From contig QHYE01000003.1 of the NCBI GenBank assembly GCA_003224055.1, positions 55,332 through 119,331 on the forward strand: a stretch of DNA of 64,000 bases, written 5' to 3'. The stretch comes from Acidobacteriota bacterium (GTDB lineage: Bacteria > Acidobacteriota > Terriglobia > Acidiferrales > UBA7541). Each line of letters opens with the position of its first letter. Position 1 is the stretch's first letter. Below, piece after piece: positions 41,512 to 50,455 of the stretch. A program made the position numbers and the translations under genes. The notes beneath the pieces were generated by a model. That model worked only from the letters and a program-made list of their open reading frames with translations. It was not told the DNA's origin and made no database searches.

Positions 41512-43197
41512 ATGACCGTTCAAAGAGAACAACTTGAGGCCGACGTTCTCATCGTTGGCGCGGGGCCGGCGGGGCTGGCTTGCGCGCTGCATCTAGCCAA
41601 CCTCATCAAAAAGTACAACGATTCCGGCGGCAAGCCGCAACTCTCCGCTGAAAACATCTACGTTCTCGAAAAAGGGCGCGAGATTGGGGCGCACCAGCTT
41701 TCGGGCGCGATCATGAATCCGAGGGCGCTGGCGGAGCTGGTGCCGGATTTTGAGAAGACTGCGCCGCTGGATACTCCGGTGACGGATGATGCGGCGCTGC
41801 TGTTCACGAAAAATTCGTCCTTCCGCTTTCCGATTACACCGCCTCCCTTCAAGAACAAAGGCAACTATGTCATTTCTCTCAATAAGCTTGTCAAGTGGCT
41901 CGGCGGGCTGGTCGAAGCTGCGGGCGTCAATGTGTTCAAAGAATTCGGCGGAGCGGAGCTTATCTTTTCTAATGGCGGCCGCGAAGCGGCCGACGAACGA
42001 GATGGCATCGCAGGCGTCATCACCGAAGACAAGGGGCTCGACAAGAACGGCAAGCCGAAAGCCAACTTCACTCCGGGCTACGAACTGCGCGCCAAGGTGA
42101 CGGTGCTCGCGGAGGGCACGCGCGGATCGCTGACAAAAAAACTCGTCGTGGCGAAGAAGCTCGACAATATCAACCCGCAAAGCTACGGGATTGGAATTAA
42201 GGAATTGTGGGACGTGCAGCCGGGGCGCATCGCGGCGGGGTACGTGGCGCACACGCTGGGCTGGCCAGTTTCCACGGACATGTACGGCGGCGGGTGGATT
42301 TACGGGCTTTCAAACAACAGGCTCTCGATCGGTTTGGTGCTGGCGCTGGAGTATGCCGATCCGCAGTTCGATCCGCACGCCGCGTTTCAAATTTGGAAGA
42401 CACATCCGTTCCTGAAGAAAATTCTCGAGGGCGGAAAACTAGTGCGCTACGGCGCGAAGTCGCTGCCCTACGGCGGCTGGTACTCGATGCCGCGGACGTA
42501 CGTGGACGGCGGCCTGATCATCGGCGATTCGGGAAGCTTTCTCGATTCGCAAAGGTTGAAGGGCATACACCTGGCGATGAAGAGCGGGATGCTAGCGGCC
42601 GAGACGATCTTCGATGCACTAAAAGCCGGCGATACTTCCGCGAAGACGCTGAGCGCGTTTCCGAAAAAGGTCGAGCAGAGCTACATCAAGAAGGAGCTGT
42701 GGCAGGTTCGCAATTTTCATCAGTCGTTTCACCACGGCATGCTCGCTGGATTTATTCATACAGCGTTCCAGCAGATTACCGGCGGGCGCGGCTTGATTGA
42801 TCCGATGCACGCGCACGCGGGGCATGAAGCGTACAAGAAAATCAGCGGGCGGCCCGCTCCGGAGCGTTTCAAAGGAGACGGGAAGCTCACCTTCGACCGG
42901 CTCACCGACGTGTACCACTCCGGGACGCGGCATGAAGAAGACCAGCCGTGTCATCTCGTCGTGCACGACTTGAACGTCTGCGCGACGAAGTGCGTCGAAG
43001 AGTACGGCAACCCCTGCCAGTATTTTTGTCCGGCCGCGGTGTACGAGATGGTGAAGGAAACGAGCGGCGGCGTGAAGCTGAAGATCAGCGCCGCAAATTG
43101 CGTGCACTGCAAGACGTGCGACATCGCCGATCCGTACCAGATCATCGACTGGGTCGTGCCCGAGGGCGGCGGAGGACCCAACTACGAGGGGATGTAG
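41512..43197 (+). CDS. ETF:quinone oxidoreductase
   Basis: 561 residues from the ATG at 41512; the frame extends back into etfA, but MTVQREQLEADVLIVGAGPAGLACALHL is the natural start. FAD-binding GAGPAG near 17, EKGREIGAHQLSGAIMNPRAL, GDSGSFLDSQRLKGIHLAMKSG, and a C-terminal 4Fe-4S domain with CVEEYGNPCQYFCPAAVYE and NCVHCKTCDIADP. It is membrane-associated and moves electrons from ETF to quinone (here probably menaquinone). Together with etfBA it forms a three-gene electron-transfer unit placed after the fab genes. Confidence 0.95.
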   Translation: MTVQREQLEADVLIVGAGPAGLACALHLANLIKKYNDSGGKPQLSAENIYVLEKGREIGAHQLSGAIMNPRALAELVPDFEKTAPLDTPVTDDAALLFTKNSSFRFPITPPPFKNKGNYVISLNKLVKWLGGLVEAAGVNVFKEFGGAELIFSNGGREAADERDGIAGVITEDKGLDKNGKPKANFTPGYELRAKVTVLAEGTRGSLTKKLVVAKKLDNINPQSYGIGIKELWDVQPGRIAAGYVAHTLGWPVSTDMYGGGWIYGLSNNRLSIGLVLALEYADPQFDPHAAFQIWKTHPFLKKILEGGKLVRYGAKSLPYGGWYSMPRTYVDGGLIIGDSGSFLDSQRLKGIHLAMKSGMLAAETIFDALKAGDTSAKTLSAFPKKVEQSYIKKELWQVRNFHQSFHHGMLAGFIHTAFQQITGGRGLIDPMHAHAGHEAYKKISGRPAPERFKGDGKLTFDRLTDVYHSGTRHEEDQPCHLVVHDLNVCATKCVEEYGNPCQYFCPAAVYEMVKETSGGVKLKISAANCVHCKTCDIADPYQIIDWVVPEGGGGPNYEGM

Positions 43198-43728
43198 CGC
43201 GTGAAGGGGTTCTAAGTGTTAGGAATGCTCCCGGTTAGTCTGTCAGGGATGCGCCCGGTCTATACCCCTCGTTGTACCCCCCACCCCCTGTTTTTTGTAA
43301 GTGTTGATTCTAAAAGAGTTAACTTTATCGTAAGTTATTTAGAACCAACACTTACGAAGGGTCCATGTAAGTGTTGATTCTAAAGAACTTAGGAGTTAAC
43401 ATAACTACAAAAATCGAATTTCGGTTTTGCATTGTGCGCCGGGAGTCTGAATGAATGACAAAGGATTGCGAACTAAAACTGCCCAAATGAAAAAGCGACA
43501 GCCGGGCTGCGGCACCGCAAATGTACCTAAGGGTAGAGTACTCCAAGAGGAACGATTTGTCCAGAAGAAAGTAGCCGGGCTAATTCGGCTTTCAGGGCGC
43601 AAACGTCGAGTTCGCCGATCCCGCCATTCGTTGCCTGAGCGCAAATGCCGGATTGGATTAGGGACAGGGTGGACAGGGGTGCGGGATCGTGGAAAGAGTG
43701 ATGACTAAGCTACGCCAGGGACAGCGGC
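43198..43728. other. Gene-free interval with GTAAGTGTTGATTCTAAA repeats
   Basis: About 530 bases between convergent genes. It opens with pyrimidine-rich DNA (CCCCTCGTTGTACCCCCCACCCCC), then the repeats at 43297-43400, then sequence in which an open frame (43451-43708) has no recognisable protein character. I see no gene. Confidence 0.6.
43297..43400. repeat. Direct and inverted copies of GTAAGTGTTGATTCTAAA
   Basis: Forward copies at 43297-43323 and 43367-43400 share GTAAGTGTTGATTCTAAA and end in GTTAAC; an inverted copy lies at 43334-43355 (TTTAGAACCAACACTTAC). So the element contains both a potential hairpin and a direct repeat. The copy at 43367 aligns end to end with the 26-base repeats at 8723-8847 (GTAAG, GT, G, AAAG, ACTTA shared). 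Confidence 0.85.
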
Positions 43729-44781
43729 CTAAGAACCGCGCGACCACAATTTGCGGACGAAGGTGCGGACACGATCCACAAAGGAATCGCTGGGGCGAGG
43801 AGCCGGCTTCGAGGCGTTCGTGGCGGCGGAGGGCGCCGGCGCAGGAGGCGGGAGAACGGCTGCGACCATTTCGCCTTCGACGCGCCCCTGGAAGATCAGC
43901 GTAGGGCGCACGCGAACGCGCCGGATCAGCACGATCATTTTGGGATCGTATTCAGGCTGAACTTTGGCATTGGCGTCGTAGACCAGCGGCGGCATGAATA
44001 CCTGGTAGATGGGCTCTTCGTTGGCTCGGGATTTTTCGGCGAGTACCGTTTCCGGGGCGGTTTTGGGTTCTGGCAGTTTTTTGCGCAACTCCTCGGTAGT
44101 AGCCGGGCGGCTGACTTCGACGTCTCGGGAAGAAGTGGTCTTCGCCATTTGCGGTTCGCAAGCGCAGTAGCCGGCGCTGGTGCGAAGAGTCTCGAGCTGT
44201 CCGTTAAGGACCAGGACGTTTCCGGCCTGCGGGACGACGAGGGTTTGGCCGGTGAGCTGCTGCTCCAGCCGGACCGCGCCGCGATTCGCGCGGATGCACA
44301 TCGCGCCGGGCGTATCGAATCCAACGAGAATGTCCTGCTGCCCGCCACCAATCGAGATGGTCTGCGCCTGGATTTGGGGCGTGTAAATGGTCAACGCGGG
44401 ATCGCCCTCGATATGCGCGTGAATCGTGCCGCTATCGAGGGCCACGGTGAGAGAGCCGGCGGATTTCAGCACGGAAAAATGCGCGGGGCCGCAGGCGGTG
44501 ATCCAGCCGCCTTCGACGAGGTCGATCCGCGCGGTGCCCGACTTCACGCGAACGTCGCTGCCGCTGCGGAGCATCGTTTTCACCTGGCCGTGGACGGTTT
44601 CGACGCGCATGGGGCCGCTAACGGCGATGGATTCGCCGTCAATGACGCCGACGGCGTCTGTGCCGGCGTCGTCGGAGCGCGGATGGGCGGCAGCGAACAC
44701 CGCGGCGCCAAGCATCGCGGTGGCAGCGAGGGACAGCGCAGCGCGGCGCAGGAACCCAGTCGAGTTGTCGAAAGCCGTCAC
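43729..44781 (-). CDS. FecR-like exported protein, unknown role
   Basis: 350 residues, GTG start. N-terminal hydrophobic segment (FLRRAALSLAATAMLGAAVFAA), then a beta-rich region resembling FecR: ETVHGQVKTMLRSGSDVRVKSGTARIDLVEGGWITA, with 'VRANRGAVRLEQ'-like repeats (landmarks SGSDVRVKSG, DLVEGGWITACGP, IRANRGAVRLEQQ). A Pro/Ala-rich linker and a basic end (DRVRTFVRKLWSRGS) follow. The landmark order suggests a periplasmic FecR-type beta domain, but no TonB receptor or sigma factor is beside it. It diverges from the DUF374 acyltransferase. Confidence 0.65.
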   Translation of the reverse strand: MTAFDNSTGFLRRAALSLAATAMLGAAVFAAAHPRSDDAGTDAVGVIDGESIAVSGPMRVETVHGQVKTMLRSGSDVRVKSGTARIDLVEGGWITACGPAHFSVLKSAGSLTVALDSGTIHAHIEGDPALTIYTPQIQAQTISIGGGQQDILVGFDTPGAMCIRANRGAVRLEQQLTGQTLVVPQAGNVLVLNGQLETLRTSAGYCACEPQMAKTTSSRDVEVSRPATTEELRKKLPEPKTAPETVLAEKSRANEEPIYQVFMPPLVYDANAKVQPEYDPKMIVLIRRVRVRPTLIFQGRVEGEMVAAVLPPPAPAPSAATNASKPAPRPSDSFVDRVRTFVRKLWSRGS

Positions 44782-44857
44782 CAGCGATACTCCCAGGCAC
44801 TGCGGCAGAAAGTCTCGCCTATACTATACGTCGGCTGTTCCGCAGACGCATGAAAGA

Positions 44858-45649
44858 ATGATGACCACGCCCAAGGCGAGCGCCGAGACCGGCAAAGAGT
44901 CCGGAGAGGAAGCGGTAAACGCACATTACGACACGCGGTTGCCGAGTTTGCCGTGGTCGCGGCGCATCCAGATTCCGATCATCGCGGCGGCGGTGTACAG
45001 CGTCATTCGAACGCTGGGGCCGACGCTGCGCTATGAAGTGCTGGGATGGCAGCACGCGGAGCGTGTGTATGCTTCGAAACACCGCATCATCTGGGCGTTC
45101 TGGCACCGAATCATTATTCCGATTGTGTGGTGGCACCGAAACAAGGGCGTGGTGGTGATGAACACCACGGCGTTTGACGGGCAGTGGACCCGCAAGGTCA
45201 TCGAGTGGCTGGGATTCGGGACGGCGCAGGGGAGTTCGTCACGCGGAGGATTGCGCGGGCTCGCAGTTATGGCGCGGCGGCTGGAAGAGGGAGTGGATTG
45301 CGCGTTCACGATCGACGGGCCGCGGGGACCGAGATATGTTGCGAAACCGGGTCCGGTGATGCTGGCGCGAAAAACGGGATGCCCCATCCTGGTATTTCAC
45401 ATCGGCGTGGACCGCGGCAGGACCTTCGAGCGAACGTGGGACCATTTTCTGCTGCCGGCGCCTTTCGCGCGCACAGTGATTCTGTTCGCGCCTCCGATTT
45501 ATGTTCCCAAAGATGCGGATGCGGGAGTAATGGAAGCAAAGCACAAGGAAATGCAACACGAACTCGAAAATGTTCGCGATATTGCGGAGGGATGGTTTTC
45601 GCTGAGCGAGCAAGAACGCGGAAAACTGCGCGCTCAATTCAATTCGTGA
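44858..45649 (+). CDS. DUF374 lysophospholipid acyltransferase-like protein
   Basis: 263 residues from ATG-ATG at 44858/44861; the open frame upstream only shadows the divergent FecR-like gene. Family blocks: HRIIWAFWHRIIIPIVWWHR (near 72), TAFDGQWTRKVIEWLGFGTAQGSSSRGG, GVDCAFTIDGPRGPRYVAKPGPVMLARKTGCPI (landmarks TIDGPRGPRYVAK, ARKTGCPIL) and VDRGRTFERTWDHFLLP. DUF374 proteins are LPLAT-superfamily acyltransferases, membrane-bound and linked to lipid A or lipid synthesis; the HRIIWAFWH segment stands where others have the HX4D-like motif. Confidence 0.85.
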   Translation: MMTTPKASAETGKESGEEAVNAHYDTRLPSLPWSRRIQIPIIAAAVYSVIRTLGPTLRYEVLGWQHAERVYASKHRIIWAFWHRIIIPIVWWHRNKGVVVMNTTAFDGQWTRKVIEWLGFGTAQGSSSRGGLRGLAVMARRLEEGVDCAFTIDGPRGPRYVAKPGPVMLARKTGCPILVFHIGVDRGRTFERTWDHFLLPAPFARTVILFAPPIYVPKDADAGVMEAKHKEMQHELENVRDIAEGWFSLSEQERGKLRAQFNS

Positions 45650-45665
45650 GTGACGATGATCAACC

Positions 45666-45696
45666 GCAGGGGCACCCGCCGCGGCGGGTGCCCTGC
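45666..45696. terminator. Strong GC hairpin between convergent genes
   Basis: GCAGGGGCACCCGCC (45666-45680) pairs with GGCGGGTGCCCTGC (45683-45696), almost perfectly, between the DUF374 stop and the HtrA stop. It has no T-run, but its position suits a bidirectional terminator. Confidence 0.65.
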
Positions 45697-45708
45697 AGGT
45701 GGACGGCT

Positions 45709-46866
45709 TCAGTTGCTGGTGCGCTCGCCGAGTTTGACGGGGATGTCCATCTTCTTGCCGCCGCGATAGACAGTGACGTTCACGGTGTCGCCCGGGCGCT
45801 TGCGGTTGAGGACGACGTTGACATCGAGCTGACCCGCGACCTTCTGGCCGTCGATGGCGACGATAACATCGCCGCCGATGTGAATGCGGCGCATGCCGGC
45901 TTGCACCAGGCGATCCCCGCCGCGAATTCCGGCAACAGCGGCAGGGCCGCGGGGAGTGGCGACTTCCACGAGCAAGCCTTCGTGAATGGGCAAGTCCAGC
46001 GCTTCACCGAGCCAGCCGCCAACGGGCAGGGTCTCCACGCCAAGGAAAGCGCGGTGAACGCGGCCGTCGGTGATGAGGTCGTTGGCGATGCTTTTCGCGG
46101 TGTTAATGGGGATAGCGAAGCCGATTCCGGCGGTCGTGCCAGTGGGCGTATAAATGGCGGAGTTGATGCCGATCACTTCTCCGTGAGAATTGATGAGCGG
46201 GCCGCCGGAGTTGCCGCGATTGATGGCCGCGTCGGTCTGAATGGCTTCGTCGATGAAGGTGGTCTGGCTGGTTTGCACGGTGCGGCCCAGGGCGCTGACG
46301 ATGCCGGTAGTGAGCGTGGATTGGAAACCGAAAGGATTGCCGATGGCAAGAACTTTCTGGCCCACCTGCAATGCGGAGGAGTCGCCGAGAGAGAGGGTGA
46401 CAAGTTTCTTTCCCTTGGGATCGATCTTGATCAAAGCGACATCGTTGCGCTGGTCGGCGCCGATGAACTTCGCGGCGTGGTGCGACTGGTCACCCAGAAC
46501 GACTTCGATGGACTGAGCGCCTTCGACAACGTGAAAATTTGTGAGGATGTAGCCGCGGGGATCGATGACAAAGCCAGAGCCCGCGCCTTCGACGGGCACG
46601 GGGTCCATGAAAAAGTCGTATTCGGTGGCTTTGGTGAGGATGTTGGCGACGGCGGCGGAAGCCTGGCGGTAAATGCGCACGTTGATGGATTCGTCGGTAG
46701 TGAGAGCGGCGTCGCGCTGTGCATCGGTTGCGACGCTGCGAGGCAAGGCTTCCACGCTGCTTGGCTGCCGCGGTCCGTATCGTGCGCCGGCCCAGTAGAC
46801 GCCCAGAATGAGCACCAGCGAGGCAAGAACGATGCGTGCACGGTTGGAGATGTTTGCTGCGGTCAT
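45709..46866 (-). CDS. HtrA/DegS-type periplasmic serine protease
   Basis: 385 residues. An N-terminal anchor (about 10-28) is followed by a trypsin-like domain and one PDZ domain. Catalytic triad: ILTNFHVVEGA (His, near 111), RNDVALIKID (Asp, near 142) and RGNSGGPLINSHGEVIG (Ser, near 219). The PDZ region covers about 275-375 (GGWLGEALDLPIHEGLLVEV, GGDVIVAIDGQKV). A single PDZ and a membrane anchor resemble DegS more than DegP. It degrades or senses misfolded envelope proteins. ATG at 46866; coaE lies about 60 bases upstream on the same strand. Confidence 0.92.
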   Translation of the reverse strand: MTAANISNRARIVLASLVLILGVYWAGARYGPRQPSSVEALPRSVATDAQRDAALTTDESINVRIYRQASAAVANILTKATEYDFFMDPVPVEGAGSGFVIDPRGYILTNFHVVEGAQSIEVVLGDQSHHAAKFIGADQRNDVALIKIDPKGKKLVTLSLGDSSALQVGQKVLAIGNPFGFQSTLTTGIVSALGRTVQTSQTTFIDEAIQTDAAINRGNSGGPLINSHGEVIGINSAIYTPTGTTAGIGFAIPINTAKSIANDLITDGRVHRAFLGVETLPVGGWLGEALDLPIHEGLLVEVATPRGPAAVAGIRGGDRLVQAGMRRIHIGGDVIVAIDGQKVAGQLDVNVVLNRKRPGDTVNVTVYRGGKKMDIPVKLGERTSN

Positions 46867-46926
46867 GGGTGTCGTCCCTTCCTAATCCACTCGATAGCCC
46901 TAGTATAAGGAAAAAGAGTTAGAGGG

Positions 46927-47535
46927 TCATTGCAGAGGCTGCGCGCGGCGCAGTTTGCCGGCCAGCGCTTCGACCTGCCGGCGAGTTTCTTCGAGCGACC
47001 CGGAGCAGTCGATTTTTTCAGTGGCGAGGCGCAGCTTTTCCTCGACGGGGAGCTGGGCATCGATGCGGCGGAGGGCTTCTGTTTTGCTTAGGCCCCGCGC
47101 GAGGAGGCGTTCGAGTTGCTGCTCGGGTCTGCACCAGACGACCACCAGACCATCGAGCTTCTTGTGGATTCCGGATTCGACGAGCAGCGCCGCTTCGACG
47201 AAAACCGCGTCGCGGACTCCGCTGCGCCGCCAGACCTCGAATTGGCTGAGGATGACCTCGGCGACGCGCGGGTGCACGATGGCGTTGAGGCGGTCCAGCT
47301 TCGCAAGGTCCGCAAAGACCATCGCGCCGAATTTTGCGCGGTCGATGCAGCCGGACGTATCGGCGATCGAGGGCCCAAATTCCTGGATGACTTCGGCGTA
47401 GGCTGCCTGGCCGGGTTCGATGAGCTTGTGCGCGAGGGCGTCTGCGTCAAGCACCGCAAACCCCAGTTCGCGGAGCATGGCGGCAACGGCGCTTTTGCCG
47501 CTGGCGATGCCGCCGGTGAGGCCAAGTCGAAGCAT
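46927..47535 (-). CDS. coaE: Dephospho-CoA kinase
   Basis: A 202-residue P-loop kinase for the last step of CoA synthesis. LRLGLTGGIASGKSAVAAML is the Walker A with its family context, VLDADALAHKL binds substrate, IVHPRV near 86 and VFVEAALLVESG near 112 follow, and VVWCRPEQQLERLLARG is the lid. Full length. Between folD (upstream) and htrA on the same strand. Confidence 0.95.
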   Translation of the reverse strand: MLRLGLTGGIASGKSAVAAMLRELGFAVLDADALAHKLIEPGQAAYAEVIQEFGPSIADTSGCIDRAKFGAMVFADLAKLDRLNAIVHPRVAEVILSQFEVWRRSGVRDAVFVEAALLVESGIHKKLDGLVVVWCRPEQQLERLLARGLSKTEALRRIDAQLPVEEKLRLATEKIDCSGSLEETRRQVEALAGKLRRAQPLQ

Positions 47536-47544
47536 GGTTTGCGA

Positions 47545-48501
47545 CTACCGCGCGCGGGCGGTGGATTGCGTGGCAGAAAATCTTGGAGAGGCGCGGCGGA
47601 AGCGCGCGGCTTTCACGGTGTTGCTCATGAGCATGGCGATGGTCATCGGACCAACGCCGCCCGGAACGGGGGTGAGCGCGCCCGCAATGTTGATTGCATC
47701 GGGATGAACATCGCCAACGAGCGCGGTGCCCTTTGCGCGAAATTTTTCCAGCCGCGCGGGGAAATTTCGGAACAGGCGCTCTGCTTCCGCGGGGTCGGTG
47801 ACGCGGTTGGTACCGACGTCAATGATGGCAGCGCCCGGCTTGATCCAATCGGCTTCCACGTAGCCCGCTTTTCCCATGGCGGCGATGAGGATGTCCGCGC
47901 GGCGCACAACGCCGGGCAAGTCGCGCGTCTTGGAATGGCAGATGGTGACGGTGGCATTGGCATGCATGAGGAGAAGCGCCATGGGTTTGCCGACAATGTC
48001 GCTCCGGCCCAGGACGACGGCATTGGCGCCTTCGATTTGGATGTCGTTGCGGCGCTGGATTTCCATGCAGCCCGCGGGCGTGCATGCAACAAGACCGGGG
48101 CGTCCGCTGACGAGGCGGCCGAGATTGACGGGGTGGAAGCCGTCGACGTCTTTCGCGGGGTCGACCGCTTCCAGGATGCGCTTGGCGTCCACCTGTGGGG
48201 GAAGAGGGAGCTGAATCAAGATGCCGTCAACATTATTGTCGCGGTTCAGATCTTCGACCACGGCGAGCATGTCGAGGGTGGTTACCGTGGCTGGCGGCGT
48301 GAGGAGCGCGCTGGCGAGGCCGATCTCTTCGCAGGCCGCGATTTTACTTTTGACGTAGAGTTGCGAGGCGGGATTGTCGCCAACGAGGACGGCTGCGAGA
48401 CCTGGGCGAACGCCCGCGGCCGTGAGCAGGCGAACTTCGTCTTTTAGTTCTGCGAAGATCTGGTCGCGAATCCTGATGCCATCGAGGATGCGTGCGGTCA
48501 T
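47545..48501 (-). CDS. folD: Bifunctional methylene-THF dehydrogenase/cyclohydrolase
   Basis: A 318-residue enzyme of one-carbon metabolism. VLVGDNPASQLYVKSKIAACEEIG has the catalytic Lys and Tyr, GILIQLPLPPQVDAKRILEAVDPAKDVDGFH is the substrate strand set (landmarks LIQLPLPPQ, KDVDGFHPVN), and VLGRSDIVGKPMALLL begins the NADP domain; PVPGGVGPMTIAMLM is close to the end. A C-terminal tail of about 30 residues (RFRRASPRFSATQSTARAR) is a little longer than usual. Stop is nine bases from the coaE ATG. Confidence 0.95.
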   Translation of the reverse strand: MTARILDGIRIRDQIFAELKDEVRLLTAAGVRPGLAAVLVGDNPASQLYVKSKIAACEEIGLASALLTPPATVTTLDMLAVVEDLNRDNNVDGILIQLPLPPQVDAKRILEAVDPAKDVDGFHPVNLGRLVSGRPGLVACTPAGCMEIQRRNDIQIEGANAVVLGRSDIVGKPMALLLMHANATVTICHSKTRDLPGVVRRADILIAAMGKAGYVEADWIKPGAAIIDVGTNRVTDPAEAERLFRNFPARLEKFRAKGTALVGDVHPDAINIAGALTPVPGGVGPMTIAMLMSNTVKAARFRRASPRFSATQSTARAR

Positions 48502-48672
48502 GCGTTGCTCGCTTTCGTTCTGCTCGCGCGGTGCAAGAGAAAATCATAGCACACGCAAAAATGGTAAGGCGTAAGTCATGGCCGGATCAGCGAGGGTTCC
48601 CTATTTAGAGCTTTGGGCGGAATGTTCATTCTGCTAGCATCCCATCCATTCGATTTGCCAAAGGAGGCACAC

Positions 48673-48978
48673 ATGGCGACCTTAAGGCGAGTTGGCCCGG
48701 GATCTGCGTTCAAGGTCGGGCTAGTCGTATATGCGTTCCTTGGGCTCCTTGTCGGGATTTGCATGGCACTTTTTTCCATGGTGGCAGGTTCGCTTACGGG
48801 CATGGCGGGGGCCGATGCCACCACCGCGAAAATGATGGGCTTTGGCATGGGCTTCGGCGCCATTATTATTTTCCCGATTCTGTACGGCATCATCGGCGGT
48901 ATCGGCGGAGCCATCGGAGCGGTGATGTACAACCTCGTGGCGGGGTGGGTGGGCGGGCTCGAAGTCGATATCAGCTAG
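48673..48978 (+). CDS. Small membrane protein, DUF3566-like
   Basis: 101 residues from the ATG at 48673, which has AAAGGAGG six bases upstream. It contains a conserved-looking start (RRVGPGSAFKVGLVVYAF), then two hydrophobic segments (about 14-38 and 55-90, very Gly- and Ile-rich). The 'GPGSAFKVGLVVY' plus two helices recall DUF3566, known from actinobacteria; I offer the match at low certainty. Function unknown. Confidence 0.7.
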   Translation: MATLRRVGPGSAFKVGLVVYAFLGLLVGICMALFSMVAGSLTGMAGADATTAKMMGFGMGFGAIIIFPILYGIIGGIGGAIGAVMYNLVAGWVGGLEVDIS

Positions 48979-49116
48979 ACGGATTCGCTTTCGAGCCAAC
49001 GTTTCGCTACGGTCGCCGGTCTGCATCTTCTATTTTTCTGTGACATCCAATTAGGTGCCAATTTTGATGGGCAGAAGTGTGCGTTTACGCTGCAGCGGGG
49101 AACGGGAGAAACGAAG

Positions 49117-49734
49117 ATGGCATTGTTTGGTGATTTGGGCGACCGGCGAGGGCTGGAGAAGAAAGCAAAGGCGGAGGGCCGGCTGCCGCCGGGGCAATCG
49201 CTCACGCTGAAGTGGCCCGTGCTGCGTTACGGCAGCATACCGGTGTTCGATGCAGCGAAATGGGACTTCCAGATTTCGGGCGAAGTGGAAGAACCCAAGC
49301 GGCTAACGTGGAACGAATTTCGCGCGCTCCGGCAAACCGAGATTACTTCGGACTTTCATTGCGTAACGCGCTGGAGCCGCCTCGACAATCGCTGGAAGGG
49401 TGTTCTCTTCACCGATGTGATGAAGCTGGTGAAGCCGAGACCGGCGGCAAAGTTTGCCTCCGTGCTAGCCGAAGAAGGCTACACGGCGAACATTCCGCTC
49501 GATGACCTGCTTCGTCCCAATGTCCTCTTTGCGTTCGAGCACGATGGCGCACCGCTGACGGCGGAGCATGGGGGACCGATGCGGCTGATCGTGCCGCATC
49601 TTTACGCGTGGAAGAGCGTGAAATGGGTGCGCGGTTTTGTGCTCCTGGACCACGATCGGCTGGGCTTTTGGGAGCGCAACGGCTACCACGCGTATGGCGA
49701 CCCGTGGAAGGAGCAGCGGTACTCCGGAAGCTAG
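49117..49734 (+). CDS. Sulfite-oxidase-fold molybdopterin protein
   Basis: A 205-residue single-domain molybdopterin oxidoreductase of the sulfite oxidase/YedY superfamily. TSDFHCVTRWSRLDNRWKGV near 86 contains the molybdenum-ligand Cys, ADDLL-like IPLDDLLRPNVLFAFEHDGAPL and GGPMRLIVPHLYAWKSVKWVRGF (landmarks DGAPLTAEHGGPMRL, YAWKSVKWV) follow. There is no signal peptide, so it is cytosolic, unlike YedY. Substrate unknown. A hairpin terminator (49751-49787) separates it from the convergent bactofilin gene. Confidence 0.9.
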   Translation: MALFGDLGDRRGLEKKAKAEGRLPPGQSLTLKWPVLRYGSIPVFDAAKWDFQISGEVEEPKRLTWNEFRALRQTEITSDFHCVTRWSRLDNRWKGVLFTDVMKLVKPRPAAKFASVLAEEGYTANIPLDDLLRPNVLFAFEHDGAPLTAEHGGPMRLIVPHLYAWKSVKWVRGFVLLDHDRLGFWERNGYHAYGDPWKEQRYSGS

Positions 49735-49750
49735 AGCTTGCAGATTGAGC

Positions 49751-49787
49751 AAAGACGCCCGCTGCGATTTCGCGCTTGAGCGTCTTT
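49751..49787. terminator. Bidirectional terminator
   Basis: AAAGACGC (49751-49758) and GCGTCTTT (49780-49787) pair around an inner GCG/CGC stem. The A and T ends suit both directions, between two convergent stops. Confidence 0.7.
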
Positions 49788-49793
49788 CCCCGG

Positions 49794-50255
49794 CTAATCC
49801 GCAGCGGCTTGGGACTTGGTCGGGTCGATCTCGATGCGACCCTTGAAATGGGCGCCATCCTCGATGCTGATCCGCGCGGTGGAAATGTCGCCGGTGACCG
49901 AGCCGTCCTTCTTGATGTCCACCCGGCCGCGGGCGTGCACGTTGCCCACTACCTTGCCGGCGACGACCACTTCGCCCGCGTGAATTTCGGAATTGAGCTG
50001 GGCGGTGGAGCCGACGATCAGTTCATGGCCGCGCAGCGAGATCGGGCCATCCACCTTCCCGTCAATTTGCAAATCTTCATCGCCAGTGACCTGCCCTTTG
50101 ATTTGAATGCTAGCGCCGAGGCGCGCCGAGCTGCGGGAAGTCGAACTTCCAAGGCGCGATGCGGAAGGAACACTGAAAGGAACGACTGGGGACGAGGAAC
50201 CGGGCGCCGGCGAAGCGGCGGGTGGTTCTGCGACAGCTTGCGATTTGGACCACAT
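49794..50255 (-). CDS. Bactofilin
   Basis: 153 residues from the ATG at 50255 (TAAGGGAGG just before it; the longer frame lacks support). A Pro/Ser-rich N-terminus of about 45 residues precedes the bactofilin beta-helix: SIQIKGQVTGDEDLQIDGKVDG, LIVGSTAQLNSEIHAGEVVVAGKVVGNVHARGRVDI and GSVTGDISTARISIEDGAHFKGRIE (landmarks QIDGKVDGPI, VVVAGKVVGNV, RISIEDGAHFKG). Bactofilins polymerise without nucleotide into membrane-linked filaments that affect shape or polarity. It stands alone. Confidence 0.92.
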   Translation of the reverse strand: MWSKSQAVAEPPAASPAPGSSSPVVPFSVPSASRLGSSTSRSSARLGASIQIKGQVTGDEDLQIDGKVDGPISLRGHELIVGSTAQLNSEIHAGEVVVAGKVVGNVHARGRVDIKKDGSVTGDISTARISIEDGAHFKGRIEIDPTKSQAAAD

Positions 50256-50455
50256 AATGCCTCCCTTATTCAAACACAAAGAATGAATGAAGCTCCGGGT
50301 GGGAAGGAGCAGCGTGAACTCACTGTAGACGCGCGCAGTAGCGCGGAGCAACGACGAAAAGGGATAGGCTTGCGCAGTTCAAAACTGTCCGTCCGTACAG
50401 GCCGAGCCGTGCCAGGTTTTCGCGAAGTTAAGGACGCCACGCTTGCGCCTTGGAA

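Noticed and set aside
43451..43708. 85-codon plus-strand open frame in the repeat interval
   Set aside because: Arg/Lys-rich, no homology I can recognise, no convincing Shine-Dalgarno.
45184..46908. 574-codon plus-strand open frame
   Set aside because: It is the shadow of the DUF374 gene end and of the antisense strand of htrA, whose catalytic motifs are complete.
47116..48447. 443-codon plus-strand open frame
   Set aside because: Antisense shadow of coaE and folD, both with all catalytic motifs.
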